64,000 nt of DNA from the NCBI GenBank assembly GCA_021371955.1, contig JAJFVD010000003.1, forward strand, positions 186,001 to 250,000, given 5' to 3'. The DNA comes from Bacteroidales bacterium (lineage in GTDB: Bacteria > Bacteroidota > Bacteroidia > Bacteroidales > UBA932). Below, piece by piece: positions 61,591-64,000 of this stretch. The position numbers were made by a program, and so were the translations under genes. Within the stretch, counting starts at the first letter, position 1. Each line of letters opens with the position of its first letter. Below the pieces are notes generated by a model. It was not told the origin of the DNA. It made no database searches and was given only the letters and a program-made list of their open reading frames with translations.

Positions 61591-62718
61591 TTATTTCGTT
61601 GTGACACTTCCGGGTTTTATGGGTATCATTAAAGTTATCAACATCAGCGTGCTTAATAAATATATTCCGGTTAGACTTCTGCCATTAAAAACCCAAATAA
61701 TAAAAACGCCAATGAATGCGTTTAAATTATTGTAATTATATTCGAGAACTTTAAAACTTTTCGTGAAAATTATAATGAGCAAAATGAAACCAATTATTCC
61801 AGTGTTGTATAGAGTATAAACAATCCCGTTATGAGTATTACCTCCCTGTAATATTGTTGTAATAAATTCATGTTTTCCCTCAAGCAAAAAATTCATATCC
61901 CTGGCCTCAAATGATTTTAGTAGGCTCTCTTCTGTTGTTGGACAACCTAACAGGATATTAGAAGTTGATGCAGAAACTAATGTATTAAGATTTGCACCCC
62001 ATACAAGGCCATGTCCGGAAAACACAGTATCTCCTAAACCCAGATTACTGTATTCGTATATTATTCCTGCAGCAGTAACGATTAAAGAGCAAAAAACAGC
62101 CAATATTATAGTCATGTTTACAACTTTTTTTTGGTTCCTGCTATGAAAAATATAATAACCAATTAGAAAAATTCCGAATGAAAGGGTAAGTGTCCGGGCT
62201 TCCATAACCACAACACCCAAAAAAAAAGTTATAAGAAAGACAAGAAATCTCCCCTTTTTATTTGAATAAAAATAGCTGACGAAATAAATAAAGAGTAATG
62301 CAGAACAATCCCTGTTTAATTGGTTCAAAGAAATGCCATAAGTGAAAGAAAAGGCTAATGCCAGTAATACCCCTATAAGCGAAACCCGTCGTATGATGCT
62401 CCAAACTAAATTATTTTCATACTCTTTTAATCCGAGTAAGAAGACGACTATTAACATACAATAGAAAATAGGAAATAATTGCGCCAAATTCAATCCTGAT
62501 GCAAAATCGTTCAACTTGTCTAATGTCACCAAACAGGTTAGCAGTAAAAATAATTGTAATTTCTTTCGATTAATGAAAAATCTATTTCCAGCTAGAAAAT
62601 AGATTAAAATCACACCTATTGCAGTAATGTATACATAACTAATCGGAAACCCGAAAAAATCCGTTAAAAGGGTAGATAATAAAACGATCCCGAATATGAT
62701 GTAATAAAATACTTTCAT
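61591..62718 (-). CDS. Wzy-like O-antigen polymerase or ligase
   Basis: A 375-residue membrane protein with about ten helices. The large periplasmic loop (about residues 235-300) ends in NTHNGIVYTLYNTGIIGFIL, the HN-x7-G-x-x-G signature of the Wzy_C/O-antigen ligase superfamily. It would join repeat units on the lipid carrier in the periplasm. As the only such gene in the visible cluster it is the likely polymerase; a ligase cannot be excluded. Confidence 0.85.
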   Translation of the reverse strand: MKVFYYIIFGIVLLSTLLTDFFGFPISYVYITAIGVILIYFLAGNRFFINRKKLQLFLLLTCLVTLDKLNDFASGLNLAQLFPIFYCMLIVVFLLGLKEYENNLVWSIIRRVSLIGVLLALAFSFTYGISLNQLNRDCSALLFIYFVSYFYSNKKGRFLVFLITFFLGVVVMEARTLTLSFGIFLIGYYIFHSRNQKKVVNMTIILAVFCSLIVTAAGIIYEYSNLGLGDTVFSGHGLVWGANLNTLVSASTSNILLGCPTTEESLLKSFEARDMNFLLEGKHEFITTILQGGNTHNGIVYTLYNTGIIGFILLIIIFTKSFKVLEYNYNNLNAFIGVFIIWVFNGRSLTGIYLLSTLMLITLMIPIKPGSVTTK

Positions 62719-62812
62719 ATTATCCTTAAAAAATATAATAAAGGTTATATGACCAAAGGAGTGTTACCAAGTAATAAATGTCATGCATGACCCCATATTT
62801 TGCTCTGAAAAT

Positions 62813-63973
62813 CTAATTTAATGTGATCTTCTTGATAATTTCATCAAGTTCTTTTATCTTATTTTCCATAGACCAAAATTCTCTATCTTCATTCACTCTT
62901 TTAAGACATTGGATATATGAGTTACTGTCTTGTAGCTTTTCTATTGATGATATAAGTTCATATATATCGTATTTGCAGACAAAACCATAATGGTTATCCT
63001 CAATAATTTTTTTTGCATCTCCATTGACAGATGCTAGTATAGGTATACCAATATTTATATATTCGTACATCTTAGAAGGGACACAGTAATTGGATATATT
63101 TCCTTGTAAAGATAGAAAGCCTACATCAGCATGATTTAGTAAATATTGAATATATTCTTCCTGAGTCATAGCAGGAACAAGCATTATTTTGTCAAAGTCC
63201 TTAAATGTCATTAATTTTTTATTTATTTCGAAATGACCTATAAATGTTGCTTTAACATTATCCATATGCAAGACAGCCTCGGCAAGTATTTCTGGGGACT
63301 GCAATGCACCAAAAGAGCCTCCATAAACTATATTAAGTGGCCCTATTTTTTGTCTAACAGATAACTTTTCAATATGTTTTATATAGCCAAAGTGATTACA
63401 GTAAATTTTGTCAGATATTTCCGGATATTTTTTTTGCAATGCATCCTTATACGAAATTGAAGAGGTCACTATTGCATCATTATCGGCAAAATATTCTTTT
63501 TCAATTTTATTTCGGGAAACATGAAAATAGTCACTATCATAAGTAAACCGACTATCAATTTTAGTGTGGTCAATCGGATCGTGCAAATTCGTAATGAGCT
63601 TGCAGCCAATAGTATTCTTAAGTAAACTGCCTAAAATCAGTGTACCCATCTCCCCTCCAGAGGTCACGAATAGCAAATCTTCAACATTAATTATCGATTT
63701 AAGATAGAAAAAAGCATCTTTCGCCCAATTTGCCAAATAATCTTTAACCACCCCGAAATGCTCCAACCCTAAAAATATTCTTAGATTTCCTTTAAACGGA
63801 ATTAAGATGTGCTTTTTATCGTCATCTGTTGTTATCTCTTTTGAGAGGAAATCTGGAGCAACAATCCAAACGTCATATCCCAATTTTCTCAAATTATTCA
63901 CAGTCCCTTGTCTAATTATTCCTCCTCCGGAATTTGAACCTGGATATGTTCGTGTAATGTAATATATCTTCAT
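62813..63973 (-). CDS. GT4 glycosyltransferase
   Basis: A 386-residue GT-B glycosyltransferase. MKIYYITRTYPGSNSGGGII opens it, with a glycine-rich loop. GPLNIVYGGSFGALQSPEIL is the donor-domain start, and YCVPSKMYEYINIGIPILAS the conserved late region. The sugar is not identifiable. It is the first complete cluster gene in the window. The final 27 bases hold no assigned feature. The 94-base gap behind it has a perfect 12-base palindrome (GTCATGCATGAC, 62780-62791). Confidence 0.88.
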   Translation of the reverse strand: MKIYYITRTYPGSNSGGGIIRQGTVNNLRKLGYDVWIVAPDFLSKEITTDDDKKHILIPFKGNLRIFLGLEHFGVVKDYLANWAKDAFFYLKSIINVEDLLFVTSGGEMGTLILGSLLKNTIGCKLITNLHDPIDHTKIDSRFTYDSDYFHVSRNKIEKEYFADNDAIVTSSISYKDALQKKYPEISDKIYCNHFGYIKHIEKLSVRQKIGPLNIVYGGSFGALQSPEILAEAVLHMDNVKATFIGHFEINKKLMTFKDFDKIMLVPAMTQEEYIQYLLNHADVGFLSLQGNISNYCVPSKMYEYINIGIPILASVNGDAKKIIEDNHYGFVCKYDIYELISSIEKLQDSNSYIQCLKRVNEDREFWSMENKIKELDEIIKKITLN

Positions 63974-64000
63974 TATCGGAGATTTTATAAATTGGCTGTC

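Overview
The window comes from a member of the Bacteroidota, most likely Bacteroidales. The gene content fits this: a cysteine-poor DksA-like protein next to lspA, GH92 and GH2 mannosidases, and an eukaryote-like 1150-residue IleS. Many genes also carry the promoter typical of this phylum (TTTG, 19 bases, TAnnTTTG). Good examples precede cvpA, the tRNA-Ser gene, sucC and ahcY. I cannot name the species.

Layout. At 1-0.4 kb the left edge cuts a C39-peptidase ABC exporter (minus strand) that lies behind cvpA. At 0.9-6 kb is a plus-strand housekeeping run, ileS-guaD-dksA-like-lspA. At 6-8.4 kb are an ECF sigma factor, tRNA-Ser(UGA), two small envelope or secreted proteins, and a cluster of hairpins and short palindromic repeats. 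At 8.4-17.3 kb a minus-strand run encodes an OmpA-family fusion protein, two unknown exported proteins, a GH92 alpha-mannosidase and a GH2 beta-mannosidase. At 17.4-22.3 kb is a tight five-gene operon: GT2, LAB_N protein, ArnT-like GT39, uronate 4-epimerase and an AraC regulator. It looks like a lipid-linked sugar (perhaps galacturonate) transfer system for LPS. At 22.3-31 kb are proline dehydrogenase, a small GNAT, the dTDP-rhamnose genes rfbACDB with wbuC and wlbA, a patatin and a ferritin. At 31-38.7 kb are succinyl-CoA ligase (sucCD), a RAYT-type transposase, an MFS exporter, a transaldolase-like aldolase, an ATP-cone/Mrr-like nuclease, and a small membrane-protein/wHTH pair. At 38.8-47 kb are manC and the methyl-cycle genes metF, metH and ahcY.

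From 47.1 kb to the right edge all sixteen genes are on the minus strand and form a surface-polysaccharide cluster that is visibly more A+T-rich. It encodes UDP-ManNAcA synthesis (wecB, wecC), UDP-L-FucNAc synthesis (fnlA, fnlB, fnlC), and a pglE-pglD-pglC-type set for making and loading the first sugar. It also encodes three glycosyltransferases, a Wzy-like polymerase, and a FemAB-like/DegT-like/deacetylase-like trio. The flippase, the chain-length regulator and the PglF-type dehydratase would have to be beyond the right edge or elsewhere.

The least explained material is intergenic. A family of about 41-base perfect hairpins with A-tract and T-tract arms has covarying stems and partly conserved flanks. 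A mosaic 213-305 base element occurs twice, with a third fragment, and both full copies lie just before such a hairpin. A short REP-like palindrome occurs three times. A pair of near-identical operator-like palindromes sits upstream of the membrane-protein/wHTH pair. The cvpA and ileS promoters interlock face to face in 54 bases.
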